From Amycolatopsis palatopharyngis (GTDB taxonomy: Bacteria > Actinomycetota > Actinomycetes > Mycobacteriales > Pseudonocardiaceae), in the NCBI RefSeq assembly GCF_003385185.1, contig NZ_PQHZ01000056.1:1-35541 (forward strand): a stretch of 35,541 nucleotides of DNA, read 5' to 3'. Made by a program: the position numbers and the translations under genes. Below are positions 14,892 through 23,302 of this stretch, in pieces (the stretch's first letter is position 1; every line of letters starts with the position of its first letter). The notes below the pieces were generated by a model that did no database searches, had not been told where the DNA came from, and saw nothing but the letters and a program-made list of their open reading frames with translations.

Positions 14892-17141
14892 TCAGGGGAC
14901 CCAGGTCTCGTACAGGCCCCTGCCGAATGTCGCCGCCACGAGGCGATGCTGGCCGTGGTCGTACTCGATGTCGTCCACCGGAACCTGTGGCAGGTTGTCA
15001 CCCAGCCTGCGCCACTGGCTGCCGACGCCGGAATGGCGGACGAACACACCCTGGTCCGTGGCGACGTACACGCGCTCGGCGAAACCGAGGATGACGTCGT
15101 TGACCGGCGCGTCCGGCAGGTTGCCGGACAGGTCCCGCCAGCGCTTCCCGCCATCCTTCGTGCGTAGAACGTGTGCCTGCTCCGAGCCTGACCGGTAGCC
15201 GGACAACGTCACGTAGGCCGTGTCGGCGTGCCGTTCGTCCACGGCGATCCTGGTGACCCAGGGCTGGTTATCCAGCACCTTGGTCCAGGTACCGCCCAGG
15301 TCGCGGGTGAGCCAGACCCGCCCGTCGTCGGTACCCACCCAGATCGTGTCCGGATCGGACGGAGCGGCGCTCACCGTGGTGATCGTGCCGTAGGGGTAGT
15401 TGTCCTGCCCCGGCCCGCCGGTGAGGTCCGGGCTGATCGGCGTCCAGGTGATGCCGCCGTCGGTGGAGCGGTTGAGCCGGTTCCCGCCGTAGTACATGAC
15501 CTTCGTGTCGTTCGGGTCGAACTGCACCGGCGTGAACCAGTTGCGCCGGTCCGCGGTCGTCTGCGGAGTGAAGTACGACATCGTCTCCCCACCGTCGGTG
15601 GACCGGAAGCAGTTGCCGTACTGGTAGCAGGCGAAGACGTTGTCCTTGTTCGTCGGATTGATCAGGTTCTCCTCGCCGTCGCCGCCGAGGTATTCGTTGA
15701 ACTTCGGCCCGCCCCACGACCGCAACGATCCGTTGTCCTGCGTCCCACCGGAGATCCTGGAGCGGTCCTGCGGGGAGATCGCGGCGCTGTAGAACTGGGT
15801 GTACGGCTCGTACTCCGCCTTCACCCAGCCGCCGTCACCATCGGCGTCGGAGCGGTACACACCGCCGTCGTTGCCGAGGTAGACCCTGTCCGGGTAACGC
15901 GGGTCCCACACCATGGCGTGGTGATCGACGTGGATGCTCTCCGAGTCGGCTGTCCAGGTCTCACCACCGTCCTTTGTGGTCAGCAGGGGAACGCCGGCCA
16001 CGTGCACGTGTTTCGCGTCGTCCGGGTCCACCCACAACTTGCCGAACCACCAGCCGAAGGTCGACTGCGAGTTCTTCAACTCGGGTGGCTCCGGCAGCCT
16101 CGTCCAGTTGTCGCCCGCGTCCGCCGAGGTGTAGAACCCGGCGAACGGTCCGGCCGTGGAGTTGACGATCGCGTAGAGCCTGCCCGGTTCCGTAGCGGCT
16201 GCCGCGATCCCGATCCGGCCGACGTCGGGCCCGGCTTCCGGCAGGCCACCTCCGAGTCGTTGCCAGCTGACGCCGCCGTCGGTGGAGCGGAACACACCGG
16301 AGCCGACTCCGCCGTAGGTACGCTTCTCCGGGGTGCGCCGGTGATCCCACAGCACCGCGTAGACGCGCTGCGGATCGGCGGGGTCGAACTGCACGTCCAC
16401 GGCACCGGTGAACTCGTTCGGCACGTCCAGAGTGCGCTGCCAGTTGGTGCCGCCGTCGGTGGAGCGGTAGACACCGCGATCGCCTCCTGGGGAGTACAGG
16501 GAGCCGGTGGCGGCCGCCAGCACGATGCGGTTGTCGTTGGGGTCCACCTCGACGGCGCCGATCGCGCCGGAGTCGCGCAACCCCACGTTCGTCCAGGTCC
16601 TGCCGCGGTCCGCGGACCGGTAGACGCCCGTGCCCTCGTAGGTGACACTGCCGCCGCCGGGGTTGGCCTCGCCGGTGCCGACGTAGATCGTCCCGTCGCT
16701 GGCCGTGCTGACCGAGCCCATCGCCTGGGTCGCGTCGTCCGGCCACGCGGAGGCGAAGGTGCGGCCCGCGTCGGTGGAGCGCCACAACCCGCCGCTGGCC
16801 GCGGCGGCGTACACCGTGTCCCGCCGCTGCGGGTCCAGCGCGAGGTCCACGATGCGCCCGCCGATATTGGTCGGTCCGGTGAGTTCCCACGACGCACCAG
16901 TGGCGGGTATCTGCCGCGCCTGGTCCGCGGCCTCGGCATGGGCGTGCCGTGGCAGGCCCTCGCCAGGGATTGTCTTCTGCAGGAAACGGTGCTCGGCAGG
17001 TGCCGAGGGGCCGCGGACAGGCCGGTACTCACCGGGCTGGCCGGTACCTGGCGGGTCGGCGAGGGCAGGGGCCGCCGTGGCGAGCAACCCCGCGGCGAGT
17101 CCGAGAACGAGTGTGGTGGGCAGGCGATGACGACGACGCAT
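14892..17141 (-). CDS. Secreted Asp-box (BNR/sortilin-like) beta-propeller protein
   Basis: 749 residues from ATG 17141. A Sec signal peptide (RRRHRLPTTLVLGLAAGLLATAAPALA, cleavage before DPPG) is followed by a linker and a long propeller region from about residue 85 to the end. I count ten Asp-boxes of the S/T-x-D-x-G-x-x-W/F type: STDAGRTF, SADRGRTW, STDGGTNW, STDGGVSW, SADAGDNW, TKDGGETW, STDGGETM, STDGGITW, TRDLGGTW and TKDGGKRW. Repeated VDPNDNRIV/FDPADPQRV-type strands lie between them. The layout resembles the double-propeller VPS10/sortilin or GH74-like fold, but I cannot assign catalytic residues. It lies downstream of two glycosyltransferase genes on the same strand and converges on the giant-protein operon. 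Binding or trimming an envelope polysaccharide is possible (inference). Confidence 0.88.
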   Translation of the reverse strand: MRRRHRLPTTLVLGLAAGLLATAAPALADPPGTGQPGEYRPVRGPSAPAEHRFLQKTIPGEGLPRHAHAEAADQARQIPATGASWELTGPTNIGGRIVDLALDPQRRDTVYAAAASGGLWRSTDAGRTFASAWPDDATQAMGSVSTASDGTIYVGTGEANPGGGSVTYEGTGVYRSADRGRTWTNVGLRDSGAIGAVEVDPNDNRIVLAAATGSLYSPGGDRGVYRSTDGGTNWQRTLDVPNEFTGAVDVQFDPADPQRVYAVLWDHRRTPEKRTYGGVGSGVFRSTDGGVSWQRLGGGLPEAGPDVGRIGIAAAATEPGRLYAIVNSTAGPFAGFYTSADAGDNWTRLPEPPELKNSQSTFGWWFGKLWVDPDDAKHVHVAGVPLLTTKDGGETWTADSESIHVDHHAMVWDPRYPDRVYLGNDGGVYRSDADGDGGWVKAEYEPYTQFYSAAISPQDRSRISGGTQDNGSLRSWGGPKFNEYLGGDGEENLINPTNKDNVFACYQYGNCFRSTDGGETMSYFTPQTTADRRNWFTPVQFDPNDTKVMYYGGNRLNRSTDGGITWTPISPDLTGGPGQDNYPYGTITTVSAAPSDPDTIWVGTDDGRVWLTRDLGGTWTKVLDNQPWVTRIAVDERHADTAYVTLSGYRSGSEQAHVLRTKDGGKRWRDLSGNLPDAPVNDVILGFAERVYVATDQGVFVRHSGVGSQWRRLGDNLPQVPVDDIEYDHGQHRLVAATFGRGLYETWVP

Positions 17142-17229
17142 GGCACCCCCAGTGCGGACGGTCGGGCAGCCCTACGAAGCTATTGCTCCCCGCCCCCGGG
17201 CGGATACCCGCCGTTCGGCCGCATTTCGG

Positions 17230-17245
17230 ACCGCCGTGCGGCGGT
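17230..17245 (-). terminator. Hairpin downstream of the minus-strand glycosyltransferase genes
   Basis: ACCGCC (17230-17235) and GGCGGT (17240-17245) form a perfect 6-bp GC stem with the loop GTGC. It lies 25 nt past the stop codon of the GT4 gene that ends at 17270 and before the Asp-box gene. No U-tract is present, so it is a weak terminator candidate. Confidence 0.3.
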
Positions 17246-17269
17246 ACCGATGGGTGTGCGAGTGTGCTG

Positions 17270-18376
17270 TCAGGACGAACGCTGACCGCGTGCCGCCACT
17301 GCCTTCCGGTACGCCTCGACCGTTGTTTCGGCGCAGCGCCGCCAGGTGAAGCCGGCCGCGTGGGCCCTTCTGACCGCCGAGGCGGAAGCGGCGTGCGTGT
17401 CGTGTACCGCCGTCCGCAGCGCTTCGGCGAGCGCGTCGTCGTCGTTGTAGGGGACCAGCGCGGCGTGGCCGCCCGTCACCTCCCGCAGTGCCGGGATGTC
17501 CGAGCACACAACGGGTACGTCACAGGCCATCGCTTCCAGTGCCGACAGCCCGAACCCCTCGTCCCTGGACGGCAGCACCAGCGCGGTCGCGCCAGCCACC
17601 ACACTACGAAGGTCCACATCGGATAGATATCCGGTGTGCAGTGTGCGATCGTCGCTGTGGTGCGGACCGGGACCGGCGAACACCAGCGGTGGCAGATCCG
17701 GCGTCGCCGCGTGTACCCGGGCCAGCCACGCCAATCCCTTACGCGGGCCGTTCGCCCCGACGAAGAGCAGGTACTCGGCTGGTAGTCCCAGCCGCTCGCG
17801 CAGCGCGGTATTCGGCGGCCGCCCGGTGAACCAGGCGGGATCGACGCCCAGCGGTGTCACGACGACCTTGTCTCGGTCGACGCCGAGCCGCTCTGCAACG
17901 GCGACGGCGACGGCCCTGGTCGGCGTGCAGATGACATCCGCCCGTCGTGCACTCGTGCGGACGAGTTCCGGCAGATTGCGGTCCCCTGGCGGGAGTTCGT
18001 GAGGTGCGTCGAGGAAGGCCAGGTCATGGATGGTGAGCACGCCGGCCGCGTTCGCCGTACCTGGCAACACGAAGTTCGTGCCGTGCACGACATCGGCGGG
18101 ACCGGCGAACAGTTCCACCGGCGGGAAGGCCGAGCGCAGCCAACAGGCTCGAAGCAGGCGGGCCGACACCGGCATCCCGCGGGCACGGGCACCGTGCGGC
18201 AGCACCGAACGCAGCCTGCGCCAGCCGCGCAGGGTGAACGCGACGGCGCGAGTGTCCAGATCGGACATCGAGGCGAGTTCCTCCGACAGCGACGCGGTGT
18301 AACGACCGATGCCGGTGCGATCACCGAGCAGCGGGGTACCGTCCAGCAGTACCCGCAGTGGACGCGACTTCACCAC
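17270..18376 (-). CDS. GT4-family glycosyltransferase
   Basis: 368 residues from GTG 18376; a second GTG at 18373 is better spaced from GGTGAG and may be the real start. It is a GT-B enzyme of family GT4. The N-terminal Rossmann half begins VLLDGTPLLGDRTGIGRYTASL; HGTNFVLPG and TIHDLAFLDAPHE are typical of mannosyl/rhamnosyl transferases. The donor-binding half has FVGANGPRKGLAWLARVH, VLPSRDEGFGLSALEAMACD with the E-x7-E pair, and VVCSDIPALREV. It would transfer a hexose from a nucleotide sugar to a lipid-linked glycan at the inner membrane face. The start lies 4 nt after the stop of the GT2-GT4 fusion gene, so both are one operon. The acceptor and sugar are unknown. Confidence 0.9.
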   Translation of the reverse strand: MVKSRPLRVLLDGTPLLGDRTGIGRYTASLSEELASMSDLDTRAVAFTLRGWRRLRSVLPHGARARGMPVSARLLRACWLRSAFPPVELFAGPADVVHGTNFVLPGTANAAGVLTIHDLAFLDAPHELPPGDRNLPELVRTSARRADVICTPTRAVAVAVAERLGVDRDKVVVTPLGVDPAWFTGRPPNTALRERLGLPAEYLLFVGANGPRKGLAWLARVHAATPDLPPLVFAGPGPHHSDDRTLHTGYLSDVDLRSVVAGATALVLPSRDEGFGLSALEAMACDVPVVCSDIPALREVTGGHAALVPYNDDDALAEALRTAVHDTHAASASAVRRAHAAGFTWRRCAETTVEAYRKAVAARGQRSS

Positions 18377-18380
18377 GTGC

Positions 18381-20903
18381 TCACCGGCCCCGTGACCTGA
18401 CCAGTCGCCGTACCCGTCCGCCCGCTCTGCGGGCCAGTTCCCGAGGGCCGCCGTCGGTCAGGTACTCCCGCACGAGCGCGAGGTCCCTGCGGAGGAGTTC
18501 CTTGCCCCGCAGGGGATCGGATTCGGTGAGGTCGGCAGATCCCGGCAGCCGGTCGGCCGCGGGCCGCGGGTCACGGCAGAACTCCACCAATGGTGCCAAT
18601 GCCCTCGGCCAGGCGTAGCGCTGCGCGACGGCTGCCATTCGCTCGCGGCAGCCGTCGGCGAACTCGGTGTCGTAGAGGCATCGTTCGAGTGCGTCGGCCA
18701 GCGCGCCCGCGTCCTGCGCGGGGACGACCACGCCGAGTCGTTCCGCGCGGACCAGGTCGGCGAACGAGTCGCCGTCGGTGGTCACGATCGGCAGACCGGC
18801 CCACAGGTAATCCAGCACCCTCGTGCGGAACGCGAAGGTGGTCTCCACGTGTGAGTAGTGCGTGGTGACGCCGCAGTTCGCGTCGAGCAGCCAGTTCTGC
18901 CGTTCGGCGTAGGGCACCCACTCCTCGTTGAAGAAGACGTGTTTGCCGGTCAGCCCCAGCGAGTCGGACAGCCGGATCGTCTGCACGCCGATGTCCATTT
19001 CGGACACTTCAGGGTTCGGATGGCGCATTCCGAGGAAGACGAGCCGGACGTCTGCGCGGCGCTCCCGCAACTGGTCGACGGCACGGATCAGGGTCAGCGG
19101 GTCGAACCAGCTGTAGACCCCGCCCGCCCAGAGCACCACGTGGTCGGACTCGGCGATTCCGTCGAGGGTCGCCCGAAGGCCCGGTCCCGTGCGTTCCGGC
19201 GGCTGTGCCTGCAGGCCGAAGGGCACGACGGACAGCAGCGAGTCCGTGGTCGGGTCGGCATCGTAGAGCCGGGGCGAGAGCCTGCCGAGCGCGGCGAGGT
19301 GGCCCAGCCAGAAGTGCCGCTGGCGATCGGATGCGCAGAGAAAGAAGTCCCCCCGCTGCAGTTGTGCGTCGAGCACGCGGGTCACTCCGGCCAAGTCGGC
19401 GGTGCGCCGGTCGTCCGGGGTGTCCTTGCTCTGCTCCAGCAGTTCCAGGTGCATCGGATCGTAGAGATCGCAGACGACGATCTTGTGCGCCTGCTCCGCG
19501 TGTAGCGCGGGGGCCATCTCCAGTACGTGGCCCTGCAGGATCACGATGTCCGCCCAGGCCACCGGTTCGACCAGGTCGCGTTTGCGGGCCGCGCTCACCG
19601 AGAACGGTGCCGGGGGTGGGTCGGCCAGCGGGTTCACGGTCACCAGCCGCACCTCGTGCTCCGCCGAGAGCACGGAGGCGATGTTCCAGGCGCGGATCGC
19701 CGGGCCCGCCATCCGCGCGGTGATCGCGTCCCCGGTGATGACCAGGACCTTCCGCCTGCTGCCGAAGGCGCGCTCGATACCGAAGGCTTCGACCAGGATT
19801 TCGTGTCCCCGCAGATAGCGGGGCAGTGGATACGCGGGTTCGAGCGCCTTGCGTAACAGGGGGATCAGGTCTGCGTCGGTGCGCACCCGAGCGGCCTGCT
19901 CGGTCGCCCGCGACTCGGCCAGCGACGGCAGCAGTTCGACGAACTGGTCCACCGCAAGGATTCCGGCGAGCGCCGGACGGGGCACCGGGACCGGATCGGT
20001 CTCGATCGGACCGACCCCGCGCTGCAGGTCCAGCTGACCCGCGTCCAGGTCTCCCCTCGCGGTGGCCCGCCGCACGGTCAGCGCGAGCGCGGCGGGCAAT
20101 GCGCGCGCCAGCGTCTCGTCGGAGAGGTTCTTGTACATGGCGGCGAGCGCGTTGCGCTCCAGCAGGAAGGTCTCCCGGCCGGTCTCCGGGGCGTCCACCT
20201 CGGCCATCGTGCCGTGGTGGCGGTGGTAGGCGATCGATTCGGGGACGTAGCGCACCCGCCAGCCGCGCAGGTTGAGCCGCCAGCCGAGGTCGACGTCCTC
20301 GTAGAACATGAAGAATCGCTCGTCGAAGCCGCCCAGTTCGGCGAACACGCCGGCGCGGACGAACATGGCCGATCCGGTGGCGAACAGCACGTCCTTGGCG
20401 AGTTTGTGCTCCTCGGCGGGGACGTCGGCGATGTCGGTGCCCGCGTGGCGCTTGTAGCCCATGCCGAACCAGGTCAGTCCACCGTCGACGAAGTCGGCCT
20501 GCCGCGCGTCGAGGTCGAGGACCTTGCTGGCCACGGCGGCCACCGTTGGCTCGGCCCGCAGAGTGGCGACCGCGGCGTCGACCCAATCGGGGTCCGGTCG
20601 AGCGTCGTTGTTCAGAAACGCGAGCACGGTCCCGTTCGCGTGCCGCGCGCCGAGGTTGCACCCACCGGCGAAGCCGAGGTTCTCCTGCGATTCGACCAGG
20701 GTCACCCCCGGTGCCGCCTCCTTGATGCGCCGCACGTCCGCGTCCCCCGACGCGTTGTCGACGCAGATGAGTTCCAGCCGGTCGGCCGGGTAGGCCAGCT
20801 GCTCGCGCAGCGCGCGCAGGCAGGCGACCGTGTCCTCGGCTCCTCGATAGTTGACGATGATCACCGAGACCACCGGCCGCGGCTGTGTCGCACCCTCCGG
20901 CAC
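18381..20903 (-). CDS. Bifunctional GT2-GT4 glycosyltransferase fusion
   Basis: 840 residues from GTG 20903, with AGGAGG just upstream. Residues of about 10-300 are a GT2 (GT-A) domain: VSVIIVNYRGAEDTVACLRAL, CVDNASGDAD, ENLGFAGGCNLG, the DxD-like FLNNDARPD, and GGFDERFFMFYEDVDLGWRL with the catalytic-base region. A linker (about 300-390) joins a second GT-B domain at about 395-765: VITGDAITARMAGPAIRAWN, VVLWAGGVYSWFDPLTLIRAV, and TRVLDYLWAGLPIVTTDGDS. The end is basic (RRAGGRVRRLVRSR), perhaps membrane-contacting. Such fusions make two consecutive linkages of a surface glycan. The fusion is translationally close to the GT4 gene downstream (4 nt). It may assemble a rhamnose- or mannose-containing disaccharide unit from the RmlD and ManB products (inference). 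Confidence 0.92.
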   Translation of the reverse strand: MPEGATQPRPVVSVIIVNYRGAEDTVACLRALREQLAYPADRLELICVDNASGDADVRRIKEAAPGVTLVESQENLGFAGGCNLGARHANGTVLAFLNNDARPDPDWVDAAVATLRAEPTVAAVASKVLDLDARQADFVDGGLTWFGMGYKRHAGTDIADVPAEEHKLAKDVLFATGSAMFVRAGVFAELGGFDERFFMFYEDVDLGWRLNLRGWRVRYVPESIAYHRHHGTMAEVDAPETGRETFLLERNALAAMYKNLSDETLARALPAALALTVRRATARGDLDAGQLDLQRGVGPIETDPVPVPRPALAGILAVDQFVELLPSLAESRATEQAARVRTDADLIPLLRKALEPAYPLPRYLRGHEILVEAFGIERAFGSRRKVLVITGDAITARMAGPAIRAWNIASVLSAEHEVRLVTVNPLADPPPAPFSVSAARKRDLVEPVAWADIVILQGHVLEMAPALHAEQAHKIVVCDLYDPMHLELLEQSKDTPDDRRTADLAGVTRVLDAQLQRGDFFLCASDRQRHFWLGHLAALGRLSPRLYDADPTTDSLLSVVPFGLQAQPPERTGPGLRATLDGIAESDHVVLWAGGVYSWFDPLTLIRAVDQLRERRADVRLVFLGMRHPNPEVSEMDIGVQTIRLSDSLGLTGKHVFFNEEWVPYAERQNWLLDANCGVTTHYSHVETTFAFRTRVLDYLWAGLPIVTTDGDSFADLVRAERLGVVVPAQDAGALADALERCLYDTEFADGCRERMAAVAQRYAWPRALAPLVEFCRDPRPAADRLPGSADLTESDPLRGKELLRRDLALVREYLTDGGPRELARRAGGRVRRLVRSRGR

Positions 20904-20968
20904 AGACCCTCCTCAAATTTCCGTCAGCCCAATTCCAGTCCGCCCCCGCCCCCAGGTAGGAGTGTCTG

Positions 20969-21081
20969 CAAGTACGCCCAAGCAAGATCGACACAGCGTG
21001 TTTCCGCTACCAAGTGGCGGGCGTCGACGTCCTGGCTTGGTGGCGGAAAACGGCGGTGTTGATCTTGCTTGGTGGTACTTG
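20969..21081. repeat. MITE-like 113-bp inverted repeat element
   Basis: The left arm 20969-21014 starts CAAGTACGCCCAAGCAAGAT. The right arm 21036-21081, read as reverse complement, starts CAAGTACCACCAAGCAAGAT. The 46-nt arms match at all but about seven positions and flank a 21-nt centre. The element fills most of the 306-nt gap 20904-21209 between two minus-strand glycosyltransferase genes; the rest of the gap shows no gene. It encodes nothing recognisable and looks like a non-autonomous mobile or REP-type element. Confidence 0.8.
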
Positions 21082-21209
21082 CGCACGTCCCAAGTTCGGT
21101 GGGGGTGACTGCTCCAGCCTGCCTTACCCGTTCTTCGGGGGTTTCGGCAACCGGCGGATGTGGTTCCCGGTGCGCCCCGGCAGCTCTCCTGGCATCCGCC
21201 CCGGCGCAC

Positions 21210-22142
21210 TCAGAGACCAGCCCAGGTGCGCCACACATCGCGCCGGCTGACCGTCGCGCGCTCGCCGATCCGTCGCCGCTGCCCCAGTGTCGCGGGCAAC
21301 CGGGCCAGCACCGAGGTGAGAACCGCGCAGCGCAGACCGACGCGGAAGTTCGCCCCGGCGGGCCGGGACCGCCGCAGCGGGAGCAACAGGGTGATGACGG
21401 CGAACCGGACGAGTTCCCGGAAGGCGACCGGCCACGGCGCGCAGCGCAGCAGGGTGAGCAGCCGGTTGCGTTCGTTCCACCGATGGAACGCCTTCGACCC
21501 GGGCCGGGTGCTGGCGCCGTGGCGATGGCGCACGGCCGCGGCGGCCACGTCTGGTGGCTCCGCGACGCGCCTGCCCTGCAGCCGTAGCCGCCACGCGGTG
21601 TCGGTGTCCTCGTAGTAGCAGAAGAAGCTCGCGGCCACGCCGCCCGCGGCGAGCAGGGCCGAGGTGCGCAGCAGGGCCGCCCCGCCGCAGAAGCCGAAAG
21701 CGGGGGCCCTGCCTGCCAGGTCGGCACCGTGACCGTCAGCGGTGAGGCGGACGCCGAACGACTGCGGGGCGCCGTCGGCCAGTTCCAGCGCGGAACCCAC
21801 GGCAGCGGCCTCCGGGTCCGCGGCCAGCGTGTCCTCCAGCGCGGCGAGCCAGCGGGGACCCGGTTCCGCGTCGTCGTTCAGCCAGGCCATGTACGGGGTG
21901 TCCACGACGGATAGGGCAGCGGCGATACCGCCCGCGTACCCGGTGTTGCCGGGCAGCCGGAGCACCTCCGGCGCCGAGGGGTGATCGGCCAGCAGCGCGG
22001 CGGTCCCGTCATCGGAGGCGTTATCCACCACGAGAATCCGGTGTGGACGCTCCTGGGCCGCGAGGGCGTCGAGGCAGGCGGTGATGTGTTCCACGCCCCG
22101 CCAGGTGACCACGACGACGGTGGTCGGGACGGGCGGCGGCAT
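21210..22142 (-). CDS. GT2-family glycosyltransferase
   Basis: 310 residues from ATG 22142. The start is set by the GT2 beginning PTTVVVVTWRGVEHITACLDAL and by a TATTCT box ending 7 nt before the ATG. Motifs are VVDNASDDGT, GNTGYAGGIAAAL, the DxD-like WLNDDAEPG, and the acceptor segment GGVAASFFCYYEDTDTAWRLRLQGRRV. The C-terminal part (about 235-300) has an amphipathic/hydrophobic stretch RFAVITLLLPLRR and basic residues, suggesting contact with the membrane. It resembles rhamnosyltransferases of the WbbL/RfbF type. The start codon overlaps head-to-head with that of the plus-strand GT4 gene (shared CATG). Downstream on its strand, past the inverted repeat, is the GT2-GT4 fusion gene. Confidence 0.9.
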   Translation of the reverse strand: MPPPVPTTVVVVTWRGVEHITACLDALAAQERPHRILVVDNASDDGTAALLADHPSAPEVLRLPGNTGYAGGIAAALSVVDTPYMAWLNDDAEPGPRWLAALEDTLAADPEAAAVGSALELADGAPQSFGVRLTADGHGADLAGRAPAFGFCGGAALLRTSALLAAGGVAASFFCYYEDTDTAWRLRLQGRRVAEPPDVAAAAVRHRHGASTRPGSKAFHRWNERNRLLTLLRCAPWPVAFRELVRFAVITLLLPLRRSRPAGANFRVGLRCAVLTSVLARLPATLGQRRRIGERATVSRRDVWRTWAGL

Positions 22143-23283
22143 GCCGAGCAGAATAGTGCGCGTGCCCGAACTCGTGGTGATCGCCGAGCAGTTACTGGCG
22201 CCGGTGCCGGGCGGCACCGGCCGCTACACCGCCGAACTGCTGCGCGCGCTCGCCGATACCGTCCCGCAGGGCTGGCGGCTCAGCAGTGCCGTGGCCAGGC
22301 ACGGCGACGTCGAGCCGGCGAGGATCACCGGTGTGGAGGGCCCGCGCGTGCTGCCGCTGCCGCCCCGCGCGCTGGCCGCCGCCTGGCAGGCCGGAGTCCC
22401 GCTGTGGCCGGGTGGGCAGGCCGTGCACGCCCCCACCCCGCTGGCGCCGCCGCGCGCCCGGGGCGGGCGCACGCTCGCGGTCACCGTGCACGACACCGTC
22501 CCGTGGACACATCCGGAGACCCTCACCCCGCGCGGGGTGTCCTGGCATCGCTCGATGATCGCCAGAGCGGCAGACAGGGCGGACACCCTCGTCGTACCGA
22601 CCAGGGCCGTCGCGGACGAACTGGCGCGACTCGTCGAGGCACGGGCGGAGATCCGAGTGGTCGGGCACGGGGCCACCGAGGCGCTCACGCAACGCCGCGA
22701 GACACCAGGGTCCGAGGGGCCGGTCCCGAACCTGCCCTCCCGGTTCGTCCTCGCCGTGGGCACCGTTGAACCGCGCAAGGGGATCGACGTGCTGATCCGA
22801 GCCGTCGCCGGGCTTGCGGACGACGTCGCGCTCGTGCTGGCGGGACAGCCGGGCTGGGGCGGACTCGATCCCGTCGCGCTGGCACGAGAGCACGGACTGC
22901 CAGCACACCGGTTGCACGTGCTCGGCCGGATCGGCGACGCACAACTGGCGCAAGTCCTGCGGGCCGCGGCGGTGCTCGCCGCGCCGAGCCTCGCCGAGGG
23001 GTTCGGCCTTCCCGTGCTGGAGGCGATGGCCTGCGGGGTACCCGTCGTGCACTCGGACGCGCCTGCGCTGGTGGAGGTCGCGGGCGGAGCCGGGATGACC
23101 ACCGTCCGGGGTGACGTGCGATCGCTGGAGAACGCGCTGGCCGAGGTGCTGCGTTCCCCCGCCCGAGCGGCCGAGCTGGCCGCGGCGGGAAGGGCACGCG
23201 CCACCGCCTTCTCCTGGACCCGTGCTGCCCGGCAGGTCTGGTCCATCCACCAGTTTGCCGGTTCCGGAACATCGGCGGGATGA
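22141..23283 (+). CDS. GT4-family glycosyltransferase
   Basis: 380 residues from ATG 22141. GTG codons at 22156 and 22162 are alternatives, and no SD is visible for any of them, so the start is uncertain by up to 7 residues. It is a GT-B fold: the N-terminal VVIAEQLLAPVPGGTGRYTAEL loop, HAPTPLAPPR, and VTVHDTVPWTHPETL. The donor domain has AVGTVEPRKGIDVLIRAVAG, VLAGQPGWGG, and APSLAEGFGLPVLEAMACGV with E-x7-E. It is close in sequence to the next gene (23,303), including GQPGWxx and EGFGLPVLEAMA, so the two arose by duplication. It likely uses a hexose nucleotide (GDP-mannose or dTDP-rhamnose are the local products) for surface-glycan synthesis. Confidence 0.88.
   Translation: MPSRIVRVPELVVIAEQLLAPVPGGTGRYTAELLRALADTVPQGWRLSSAVARHGDVEPARITGVEGPRVLPLPPRALAAAWQAGVPLWPGGQAVHAPTPLAPPRARGGRTLAVTVHDTVPWTHPETLTPRGVSWHRSMIARAADRADTLVVPTRAVADELARLVEARAEIRVVGHGATEALTQRRETPGSEGPVPNLPSRFVLAVGTVEPRKGIDVLIRAVAGLADDVALVLAGQPGWGGLDPVALAREHGLPAHRLHVLGRIGDAQLAQVLRAAAVLAAPSLAEGFGLPVLEAMACGVPVVHSDAPALVEVAGGAGMTTVRGDVRSLENALAEVLRSPARAAELAAAGRARATAFSWTRAARQVWSIHQFAGSGTSAG
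22150..22155 (-). promoter_or_regulatory. Putative -10 box (TATTCT) for the leaderless minus-strand GT2 gene
   Basis: On the minus strand TATTCT is followed by 7 nt and then ATG 22142, with no SD between. The box lies inside the first codons of the divergent plus-strand GT4 gene, so the two genes share start-site DNA. Confidence 0.45.
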
Positions 23284-23290
23284 TCGGTCG

Positions 23291-23296
23291 TACCCT
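23291..23296 (+). promoter_or_regulatory. Putative -10 box (TACCCT) for leaderless GT4 gene
   Basis: TACCCT is followed by GCACAG (6 nt) and then GTG 23303. There is no SD in the 19 nt between the previous stop and this start. Confidence 0.4.
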
Positions 23297-23302
23297 GCAC
23301 AG

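Noticed and set aside
15228..17285. A 685-codon plus-strand open frame opposite the Asp-box gene
   Set aside because: The minus strand has a signal peptide and ten Asp-boxes; the plus frame is Arg/Val/Gly-rich with no motif.
21069..21587. Open frames over the MITE-like element and antisense to the GT2 gene
   Set aside because: They translate the inverted repeat or the complement of a clear GT2 gene and have no motifs.
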